Source of the DNA: an uncultured Marinilabiliaceae bacterium
GTDB taxonomy: Bacteria > Bacteroidota > Bacteroidia > Bacteroidales > Marinilabiliaceae
Direction: 5' to 3'
Assembly: GCA_937920475.1 (NCBI GenBank)
Contig: CALEUX010000015.1
Coordinates: 1 to 64,000 of the forward strand
DNA length: 64,000 bases
Made by a program: the position numbers and the translations under genes. Positions 21,201-28,341 of this stretch are shown here, piece after piece. The number at the start of each line of letters is the position of its first letter. Within the stretch, counting starts at the first letter, position 1. The notes under the pieces were generated by a model that was given only the letters and a program-made list of their open reading frames with translations, did not search any database and was not told where the DNA came from.

Positions 21201-22125
21201 ATCAACAGTTAGAGACCCGGGTACACATTCCTATCTAAATTCAGGTAATTATACCATCCAATTGGAGGTTACTGATGGCAGGTGTAGTGATGTGGCCACC
21301 CAACCCATCCGGATTTCCCCAATGGTTCCGCAAATTAACTACGGCGCCAACCCTGCCAGAGGCTGTCCTCCGCTTTCAGTAACATTTATAAATAACACGT
21401 TAGATGCCACCAACTACCTCTGGGAATTTGGCGATGGAATTATGTCGCAACAAGTAACCCCCACTCATATCTATAATATACCGGGAACCTACATGGTTAA
21501 GCTGACTGCCACAGGGCCGGGAGGCATTGCCATATCGGATAATCTACAAATCGTGGTTTTTGAACGACCTTACGCATTGTTTGATGTAATTCCCAAGGTT
21601 ATTTATATTCCAGGCGAAAAGCCAGTATTCATTAATCGATCGATAGGCGCATCACGATATTTATGGAATTTTGGAGATGGCAATACCTCCGAAGATTTCT
21701 CACCATCGCACCAATACCAATCACCAGGGGTTTACTCCATTTCGCTATGGGTAGTTAACAACGATGGATGCGAAGATACTTTTGTCCTTCCTGAAGCGGT
21801 AAAAGTAGAACAGGGTGGCGACATAAAATTCCCCAACGCCTTCACCCCCAACCCATCAGGCCCATCAGACGGGCGCTATGTGTATGGCGACCCACGAAAC
21901 CATATTTTTTATCCATTTGTTCAAAAAGGAATTGTTGAGTACCAGTTGCAAATATTTACCCGCTGGGGAGAGTTGATTTTTGAATCGCACAACATTGAGG
22001 TAGGTTGGGATGGATACCACAAAAACAAGCTGGCTCCGCAAGGCGTTTATATTTGGCGCGCCAAGTATAAAACAGCCAACGGTAATGTGGAAATAAAAGC
22101 TGGCGATGTAACGCTGATAAGGTGA
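18208..22125 (+). CDS. Large secreted PKD-repeat protein with T9SS type B (gliding motility-associated) C-terminal sorting domain
   Basis: Repeated YxWxFGDG PKD motifs; C-terminus IKFPNAFTPN...YQLQIFTRWGELIFES...GWDGYHKNKLAPQGVYIWRAKY. Confidence 0.9.
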   Translation: MKIWVKILTVVTFLILRQTLLAQDECNFSSKGNNMIPDKYCAPVTANWHVGYGGITYPGPGPIQIYFDWDDGTPPSIVNATFNGATGQWEASQSHVYPKGGDKCNYRPTTMLVVNGILCTSSAQTQIVTVWDVDDQNGGQLVVSPVVFPICFGNDGSTYFWDTSQWNCVPPIEYDNRNNPRRWIQWIYGTGATTIPTAQVGGVVRSYPYAGPVEATTQPIEGPQAPMNQSMLVYIPNGYNVGDYFEVTLRNWNYCNPYDDPAIPGPPADPINGDNPPIEITAMALIVALPDGTITAVGPFCENNASINLTAATPGGTWSGPGITNPATGRFNPAVAGPGLHTIQYNVTDPNGCSATGVTQIEVWDSPDVALSVADPVYLCPGISQPITATVTNGSPPYTIEWLGDTGPLNFTNILSPIFETTVTGIYNLQFRATDIRGCRRSAPLSIEVSPVTVDFNPSAIEVCQFSSVILEPIASGGSRNYILHQWSGPHIAKLSAVNIPNPTLDTNETGIFVFTYRVTDDQGCSDESTITVTIKEQPTANAGTDDATCNLSYNLNANTWPGATGLWSVVSGPGNTTLSSTSASNATISVDQTGIYVLNWSLDLNGCIANDEVAVTFSPLPNPQVIPNFSICGITAQLEAMPDLPGGQWMVASGLGTANITDTSQPITNVTVDQPGTYVFTWQESAGAGCQGEASLEIVFMPQAQAIVDPLPALGCSPYTVTFPNNSVNADYYQWNLGGGLISADVNPVQVYENFTTSLRTIAITLVAGNSYGCNDSFTFDLQIAPKPNALAMAVPPAGCSPLQTSFINNSIGGSFYRWDFKDDSAVSNDFEPVHTFINNNNFIVAYPVTLETENLFGCIASATTYVTVYPSSPIALNVSPVEGCHPLNATLTATPGSVSYIWDFGDGTIETGGFQTTHQFTNTTNSDIVYNISLTATNPFSCAASATAQITVFPAPEADFTATPEEQQMPNRTVTINNLTPGSGWSYLWNFGDGASSTVRDPGTHSYLNSGNYTIQLEVTDGRCSDVATQPIRISPMVPQINYGANPARGCPPLSVTFINNTLDATNYLWEFGDGIMSQQVTPTHIYNIPGTYMVKLTATGPGGIAISDNLQIVVFERPYALFDVIPKVIYIPGEKPVFINRSIGASRYLWNFGDGNTSEDFSPSHQYQSPGVYSISLWVVNNDGCEDTFVLPEAVKVEQGGDIKFPNAFTPNPSGPSDGRYVYGDPRNHIFYPFVQKGIVEYQLQIFTRWGELIFESHNIEVGWDGYHKNKLAPQGVYIWRAKYKTANGNVEIKAGDVTLIR

Positions 22126-22176
22126 AAAGGGAGACTGGAGAAGGGAGGCCGGAAACCGGAAAAGGGAGACCGGAGA
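22125..22176 (+). repeat. Purine-rich direct repeat, aaaagggagac(t/c)ggaga, two copies
   Basis: aaaagggagactggaga at 22125 and aaaagggagaccggaga at 22160. Confidence 0.55.
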
Positions 22177-22346
22177 CGTAACGCAGTGGAGTTGAGCCAA
22201 GCGGAAAAGGGAAAAAGGCTGAAGGCAGAAGATGCTAATAAAATTAAAATTTACAAAACCAAGTGTCTGTTACAGCGTTGTTTCGCTTGGCGAGAATAAA
22301 AATGAAGTTGAGAGCAATATTTTAAAAGAAAAAGAATTGATATTCC

Positions 22347-23438
22347 ATGTCAACAGTCAATAAAATATCAGGATTCAGAAAATACATTCACCATATCATA
22401 TTGATGATTTTTGGCTGTTTTCTTGGATTGAAAGGGTTGGCACAGGATGTTCATTTTTCTCAGTTTTATGCTGCACCGCTGTATTTAAGTCCCTCCTTAG
22501 CCGGCTCCACCGATGGAGCCCGACTGGCCATGAATTATCGTAACCAATGGCCCGGTATCAGTAAAGCATTTACAACTTCGGCGGTTTCGTTCGATAACTA
22601 TTTTGCCCCGTTCAACAGTGGAGTAGGCATTCAGATTGTTCAGGATAAAGCAGGAAGTGCCGATTTAACATTTACACATGTTGCGCTTCAATATTCTTAT
22701 AATGTGCGGCTAAATAGCGATTGGCAGTTTGTACCAGGTATTCAGTTTGCCTATGGCAGCAGGGCTCTTGATTTTAGCAGATTGATTTTTGCCGATGAAG
22801 AAATTGGTGGGGGTGCTTCCGGCTCCTGGGAGCGACTTACTAACGAAAATACAGAGTTTATTGATTTTGCAGCATCGGCTCTTGTTTACAGCCAATTTTT
22901 CTGGGGCGGCATTACCATTGACCATCTGGCTCAACCAAACCACTCTTTTTTAGGCGAAGAAATTAAACTCAACCGAAAGGTAACATTGTTTGGAGGAACC
23001 AATATCTGGACAGAAAAGCGGCGCCGACTTGGCCTCGACAGAGCCTTTTCCATGAGTTTCAGGTACCAGCATCAGCAAAATTTTAAACAATTAGATGCCG
23101 GGTTTTACTGGTTAAACCATCCTATAGAAGTGGGTATTTGGTACCGGGGGATTCCGTTTTTCAGCAATATTGATAAACGTATCAACCACGATGCCATTAT
23201 CCTTTTGCTGAGTTACAAATATGGGGCGTTTCGAATAGGTTACAGTTACGATATTACCATCTCGAACCTTGGACTTCAAAGTGCGGGAGCTCATGAGTTA
23301 TCACTAATCTTTGAGTTTAACCAGAAATCCCATCTGCGCCTTGGTGGTCGACGGCCCGCAGTACCATGCAGCGACAGCGCCGACCCACTCAATGTGGATG
23401 CTTACAAGTACAGTAAAAAACCAAAGAAATTGTTTTAA
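22347..23438 (+). CDS. PorP/SprF family type IX secretion system membrane protein
   Basis: QDVHFSQFYAAPLYLSPSLAGS; SVSFDNYFAPFNSGVGIQIVQDKAGSADL; IGYSYDITISNLG...GAHELSL. Confidence 0.92.
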   Translation: MSTVNKISGFRKYIHHIILMIFGCFLGLKGLAQDVHFSQFYAAPLYLSPSLAGSTDGARLAMNYRNQWPGISKAFTTSAVSFDNYFAPFNSGVGIQIVQDKAGSADLTFTHVALQYSYNVRLNSDWQFVPGIQFAYGSRALDFSRLIFADEEIGGGASGSWERLTNENTEFIDFAASALVYSQFFWGGITIDHLAQPNHSFLGEEIKLNRKVTLFGGTNIWTEKRRRLGLDRAFSMSFRYQHQQNFKQLDAGFYWLNHPIEVGIWYRGIPFFSNIDKRINHDAIILLLSYKYGAFRIGYSYDITISNLGLQSAGAHELSLIFEFNQKSHLRLGGRRPAVPCSDSADPLNVDAYKYSKKPKKLF

Positions 23439-23465
23439 AAAAAGGCGCCTCTTGAATGAGACGCC
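23436..23465 (-). terminator. Terminator hairpin downstream of hsp20 (possibly also acting on porP/sprF)
   Basis: GGCGcCTC ttgaat GAGaCGCC with A8 on the plus strand (T8 on minus). Confidence 0.65.
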
Positions 23466-23484
23466 CATTTGGTTAATGTTCAAT

Positions 23485-23925
23485 TTATTTAATTTCAATC
23501 ATTCTGACAGGTTTGGGCTTTACCTCTTCACGCTTGTGAAGTGTAATTTGCAAAATACCATCCTTATAAGAAGCATTAATTTTTGATTCGTCCACTTCGT
23601 TGCGCGGGATGGCAAATGAACGACGGAAAGCTGAATAACAGAACTCCCTGCGGGTATAACCCTTTTCGTTTTCTTCTTTTTTATCCTCTTGCTCGCACGA
23701 GATGGTTAACACATTGTTGTTAACTTCAACTTTGAAATCGTCCTTTTTCATGCCGGGAGCAGCCACTTCAATCAGGTATTCATCCTGAGTTTCTTTTACA
23801 TTAACAGCAGGTACTGACCTTCTGCTTTGTGATACCGGATTCAAAAAGAAATCGCCGCCAAAAAAATCATCGAAAATATTGGCAATGTCCGGTGTTTGAT
23901 TGTTAAAACGTCTTACAAGTGTCAT
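23485..23925 (-). CDS. Hsp20/alpha-crystallin small heat shock protein
   Basis: VPAVNVKETQDEYLIEVAAPGMKKDDFKVEVNNNVLTIS; AFRRSFAIP; ASYKDGILQITLHK. Confidence 0.93.
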   Translation of the reverse strand: MTLVRRFNNQTPDIANIFDDFFGGDFFLNPVSQSRRSVPAVNVKETQDEYLIEVAAPGMKKDDFKVEVNNNVLTISCEQEDKKEENEKGYTRREFCYSAFRRSFAIPRNEVDESKINASYKDGILQITLHKREEVKPKPVRMIEIK

Positions 23926-24023
23926 AATTAAATCCTCCATTATTTTGGTTAAACTTTAAATCTGTTTTTAAATGTTCTATACCAAAACTTACAAAGGAAA
24001 TACCAATTAGCTAAATCGGTAAA

Positions 24024-24095
24024 TATGACATATTTAGCATGTCGGCAGCGCCATATTGGCACAATAAAACACCCGCACAAATGCCAATATGTCAT
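24024..24095. promoter_or_regulatory. Nested inverted repeats upstream of hsp20 (putative operator)
   Basis: ATGACATATT (24024) / AATATGTCAT (24086); CATATTGGCA (24052) / TGCCAATATG (24082). Confidence 0.55.
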
Positions 24096-24206
24096 AAAGC
24101 GTGCTAATCAAATCTTAATTTAGTGATAACACCAGCGTAACAAAAGACTAATGCTAAAAGAAGATATTTGTGCCGGGATAATTTATTTCCTCCCAACAAT
24201 TCCTGT

Positions 24207-24243
24207 GTGTAAAGAGTCGCCCCTAACGAGGTGCGGCTCTTTT
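24207..24243 (-). terminator. Terminator hairpin downstream of aroA
   Basis: aaagagtcgcccctaacgaggtgcggctcttt hairpin adjacent to the aroA stop. Confidence 0.55.
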
Positions 24244-24244
24244 A

Positions 24245-25480
24245 TTATTTACCCTGCTCCTTAATGCAAAAACCAACAGTCTCCAAATCTTTCCAAAAAC
24301 CTGGATACGACTTGGTTACCACCATCGGGTCGGCAATATTAAAGGCTCCAAACACCAGCGATGCAGGCGCAAATGCCATGGCCATACGATGGTCTTTATA
24401 GGTATATACTTCTATTTCTGAATGTGGCGTAATTCTTCTACCCTTCCAAACAAGATTATCTGCACCATTGGTTTCAACATCAAACCCAAACTTAGCCAGC
24501 TCGTTTACCAACGCTGTAATTCGGTCGGTTTCTTTAATTTTAAGAGTATGCAATCCTGTTAAATTAAAGGGTATATTTAAAAAAGCACAGGTTACCGCAA
24601 AAGTTTGAGCCAAATCGGGCTCTTTGCTGAAGTTGTGATTAAATTGTGGGGCTGGCTCTCCCACTTTGGTCAACACCAACCCTTTCGCCGAAAATTTTGA
24701 TTGCACACCAAGCTTTCGAAACAAATCGGCTACTGCAGCATCGCCTTGCCAACTGTAGCGGTCGAGACCTTTTAAGCATACCGAATCGCCTACTTTTCCC
24801 AATGCCACCATCTCAAACCAATAGGAAGCTGCGCTCCAATCACTCTCCACTTTGGCCTGATTGGGTTTATAATTGGTTGACGGCACTGAAATAACATGTC
24901 CTTCCCATTGGCATTTAATGCCAAACTGCTCCATCAGCTTTAGAGTAAGATGGATGTAAGGCCTTGACGTTATTTCTCCCTTCAGGTTTAAAACCAAACC
25001 ATTCTCCATGGTTGGGCCTATCATAAGCAAAGCCGAAATATATTGACTGCTTACGTTACCGGGCAATTCAATGGTTCCTCCCTTTAAAGAGCTGCCAAAA
25101 ATGCGCAGTGGCGGAAAGCCTTCATTTTCTACATATTCAATTTTGGCTCCCAACTCATTCAGCGCATCAACCAACACGTGAATAGGGCGCTGTTTCATGC
25201 GCTCGCTGCCGGTTAAAACCCATTCGCCAACTATTTTCGATAAATAAGCAGTTAAAAAACGCATGGTGGTTCCGGCAGCCCCAATATCGAAGTGATTGCT
25301 GTTCGAATTGAAAACCTGAAGCATAGCCCGGGTATCGTCGCTATCGGACAAATTTTTAATGGCATAAGGACTGTAACTTAATGCGTTTAAAATGAGTAAT
25401 CGGTTGCTGATGCTTTTTGATGCCGGAAGATTAATTTCTGCATATTGCAACTGCCCGGGGGCCTGTATGGTTATTGACAT
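24245..25480 (-). CDS. aroA: 3-phosphoshikimate 1-carboxyvinyltransferase
   Basis: LPASKSISNRLLILNAL, GAAGTTMRFLTAYL, LPGNVSSQYISALLM, KETDRITALVNELAKFG, DHRMAMAFAPASL. Confidence 0.94.
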   Translation of the reverse strand: MSITIQAPGQLQYAEINLPASKSISNRLLILNALSYSPYAIKNLSDSDDTRAMLQVFNSNSNHFDIGAAGTTMRFLTAYLSKIVGEWVLTGSERMKQRPIHVLVDALNELGAKIEYVENEGFPPLRIFGSSLKGGTIELPGNVSSQYISALLMIGPTMENGLVLNLKGEITSRPYIHLTLKLMEQFGIKCQWEGHVISVPSTNYKPNQAKVESDWSAASYWFEMVALGKVGDSVCLKGLDRYSWQGDAAVADLFRKLGVQSKFSAKGLVLTKVGEPAPQFNHNFSKEPDLAQTFAVTCAFLNIPFNLTGLHTLKIKETDRITALVNELAKFGFDVETNGADNLVWKGRRITPHSEIEVYTYKDHRMAMAFAPASLVFGAFNIADPMVVTKSYPGFWKDLETVGFCIKEQGK

Positions 25481-25517
25481 GATGATGCTATTGAAAATAC
25501 AAGTATCAAACTGTTAG

Positions 25518-26591
25518 TTATTTCTGACTGCTCCTGAAGAACTCAAGGGCTGTTTCTACCTCATTACGTTCGCAATGTATATTGATGGCCACCTCTCCCG
25601 GTTGTTTAAGCAGTGTAAAATTAATTCGTCCGCTGCGGTTTTTTTTATCGTGGGTCATGGTTTCATAAAGGTAATCATAATCGCTCTCTGTGTAATGAAA
25701 TGCTCCATAAACAGAATGAACATATTGGGCATACCGGCTAACAATATCCATATCGAACCCCAGTTTCAGATGAGCCAGATACAACTCAGGCACCATTCCG
25801 TAAGCAACGGCAAAACCATGCAAAACCGGCTGATGCCGCTTCAGCGCCAGACTTTCAAATGCATGGCCAACAGTATGCCCCAGATTTAGGGCTTTACGTA
25901 TATTTTTCTCGAAAGGGTCGGCCGTAACATAGTAGTCCTTAATTAAAACCGATTCGGCCACCAATTGCCCCAAAGCTTTCATATCGGGATTAAGAATATT
26001 AAAATCGAGGGTGCGGTTTAGCATTCCCGGGCCTTTAAGGAAGGCATGTTTAATCATCTCGGCAAATCCCGACAGCAAATTATCCCCATCGAGCGATTGC
26101 AGAAGCGATGTGTCGAGCAACACTTTTTCAGCTTGTTTAAACGAGCCTATTTCATTTTTAAAACCTTTGAAATTAATGCCGGTTTTTCCGCCCACCGACG
26201 CATCTACCTGAGCCAGCAAAGTAGTGGGGATATTAATAAAGGGAATCCCCCGCTTAAAAGTAGCAGCGGCAAATCCGCCCAAATCGCAAGGCATTCCGCC
26301 TCCCAGGTTAATTAACAACGAATGCCTGTCGGCCCCGTTCTCAACCAGAAACGCCCATACTTTTATTAGAGTATCCGTATTTTTATGCACATCGCTGGCG
26401 CCAATTACGATAACCCGCTCGGGGTTGATACCCGGTACTTTGGCAATTAACGGAAAGCACAACTGAAAGGTATTGTCGTCGGTAAGAACAAAAATTTTCT
26501 CACTTTTATATGACTCCAGTAATTGAGCAAGGTCGTTGGCCAAATTATCGGCTAAAACAACGCTGGTTTCTTTGGTGTTGAGTTCTTGCAT
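25518..26591 (-). CDS. aroB: 3-dehydroquinate synthase
   Basis: NLGGGMPCDLGGFAAATFKRGIPFINIPTTLLAQVDASVGGKTGINF; LNLGHTVGHAFESL; DKKNRSGRINFTLL. Confidence 0.95.
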   Translation of the reverse strand: MQELNTKETSVVLADNLANDLAQLLESYKSEKIFVLTDDNTFQLCFPLIAKVPGINPERVIVIGASDVHKNTDTLIKVWAFLVENGADRHSLLINLGGGMPCDLGGFAAATFKRGIPFINIPTTLLAQVDASVGGKTGINFKGFKNEIGSFKQAEKVLLDTSLLQSLDGDNLLSGFAEMIKHAFLKGPGMLNRTLDFNILNPDMKALGQLVAESVLIKDYYVTADPFEKNIRKALNLGHTVGHAFESLALKRHQPVLHGFAVAYGMVPELYLAHLKLGFDMDIVSRYAQYVHSVYGAFHYTESDYDYLYETMTHDKKNRSGRINFTLLKQPGEVAINIHCERNEVETALEFFRSSQK

Positions 26592-26697
26592 AAGCTAAAA
26601 TTCTATCAGTTTACAAAAATACTCTTTTTTTCGAGCTTCATAGAGTTGCATTTTCCCTGTTAATTTCGTTTTTTGCATTCTCATAACATAAACAACT

Positions 26698-27153
26698 ATG
26701 AACAATAAAAAAAATGCCGCTATTATTACTAGATTTTTCGCAACTACCTGGTTGTTAACACTTATTTTGTTGGTAGTTTCTCTTTTATGGGAGATAGGAC
26801 TGGGTCAAATTGCCCAAATCGGCTTAATTGTGTTTCTGCTGCTATCGGCCATAGTTTTTTATGCCGGTGGCTTTTTTTACATTGAGGTAGAAGCCGACAA
26901 ATCTTCCTTTAAAATTAAACATTATAATCTGTTCCCTTTTTGGCAGGAGTATAAGATTTACCAAATTGCAACCGACAGGTATTCAAAATATCAGGTAAAA
27001 AAGAGTTTTGCGGGCATGTTCTCCTGGTTGTACCTTTTTGAACAAACCAGCAGGGGTTTGGCTAAATATCCTGCCATTGGTATATCAGCACTATCTTCCT
27101 CGCAACTTAAAACACTTACCGATTACTTAGAAACCATTAAAAAGAATCCATAA
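26698..27153 (+). CDS. Hypothetical membrane protein
   Basis: Two N-terminal TM segments then soluble domain; family not recognised. Confidence 0.6.
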   Translation: MNNKKNAAIITRFFATTWLLTLILLVVSLLWEIGLGQIAQIGLIVFLLLSAIVFYAGGFFYIEVEADKSSFKIKHYNLFPFWQEYKIYQIATDRYSKYQVKKSFAGMFSWLYLFEQTSRGLAKYPAIGISALSSSQLKTLTDYLETIKKNP

Positions 27154-27197
27154 TCGGTCTACAAAAACCCAAAACCTTCCCTTTTCAGCCAACTTCA

Positions 27198-28340
27198 ATG
27201 AGCAGCAGCCCAACCCCTCAATTAATAAACGCCAATCTTCAATATCAGATTGCCTTAAGTCTGATAAAAGGGATAGGTCCGGTGCTGGCGCGCAACCTTA
27301 TTGCTTACCTTGGCTCAGAGAAAGCCCTGTTTGAAGAAAAAAAACATGCCTTTGAAAAAATACCCGGCATAGGCACCAATCTTTCCACATTATTAAAAAA
27401 AATTGATAAACCGGCATTACTCAAAAGGGCTGAAACGGAAGTTGCTTTTATTGAAAAGCATAAAATAACAACCCATTTTTTTACCGACGAGCATTACCCG
27501 CGCAGGTTGTCATTTTGCGAAGATGCACCGTTGTTTATTTTTAGCAAAGGAAATGTGGATTTTGATACGGCTAAAATAATTGGCATTGTGGGTACCCGTC
27601 GGCCTTCGGACTACGGGCTTTCGCAATGTGAAAAGCTGATTGCCGATTTGGCTCAGCGGCACCCCAGCACCATCATTGTAAGTGGTCTGGCTTACGGTAT
27701 TGACATTTGCGCCCATCGTGCTGCCTTACGCAACAATTTACCAACCATGGCGGTGCTGGCACATGGGCTCGACCGTATTTATCCGGGCACCCACAGTCAA
27801 ACCGCCCGCGAAATTATGAACAATGGTGCCCTCGTAACCGAATTTATGACCGGCACCAATCCCGACCGCCAGAATTTTGTAAAACGCAACCGCATTGTAG
27901 CCGGATTGTGCGATGCAATAGTAGTAGTAGAATCGGCCACCAAGGGAGGTGCACTAATTACTGCCGATATTGCGGCCAGCTACAACCGCGATGTAATGGC
28001 TTTCCCAGGCCGCGTTGGCGACGACACCTCATCGGGATGCAACCGGCTGATTAAAACCAATGTGGCCGCTTTAATTGAATCGGTTGAAGACCTGGAGTAT
28101 GCCCTAAGCTGGGAAAGTGCCACTAAAAGCCAGGCCGTTCAGGGTTCTTTATTTGCTGTTGCCGATACACCCGAAGAAAAAGCCATTATGAACATTCTTT
28201 TGGTTGAAAAAGAGATGAACCTCAACCTGCTTGCCCTCAAATGTGCCATGCCTGTTGGAAAAGTTTCGGCCACCCTGCTCGATTTGGAGTTTAAAGGATT
28301 AATTAAAAGCAGGCCCGGAGGTATTTATAAAATAATATAG
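27198..28340 (+). CDS. dprA: DNA-processing protein DprA/Smf
   Basis: IGIVGTRRPSDYGLSQ, IVSGLAYGIDICAHRAAL, VLAHGLDRIYPGTH, NPDRQNFVKRNRIVAGLCDAIVVVESATKGGALITADIA. Confidence 0.95.
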   Translation: MSSSPTPQLINANLQYQIALSLIKGIGPVLARNLIAYLGSEKALFEEKKHAFEKIPGIGTNLSTLLKKIDKPALLKRAETEVAFIEKHKITTHFFTDEHYPRRLSFCEDAPLFIFSKGNVDFDTAKIIGIVGTRRPSDYGLSQCEKLIADLAQRHPSTIIVSGLAYGIDICAHRAALRNNLPTMAVLAHGLDRIYPGTHSQTAREIMNNGALVTEFMTGTNPDRQNFVKRNRIVAGLCDAIVVVESATKGGALITADIAASYNRDVMAFPGRVGDDTSSGCNRLIKTNVAALIESVEDLEYALSWESATKSQAVQGSLFAVADTPEEKAIMNILLVEKEMNLNLLALKCAMPVGKVSATLLDLEFKGLIKSRPGGIYKII

Positions 28341-28341
28341 C

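Noticed and set aside
18208-22125. Tandem DNA repeats in the PKD protein gene
   Set aside because: Repeats are at the protein-domain level with diverged DNA; not a nucleotide tandem array.
24024-24095. Sigma-54 promoter upstream of hsp20 (TTGGCATTTGTGCGG)
   Set aside because: Spacing between GG and GC is 7 bp rather than 10 bp, so it does not fit the -24/-12 rule.
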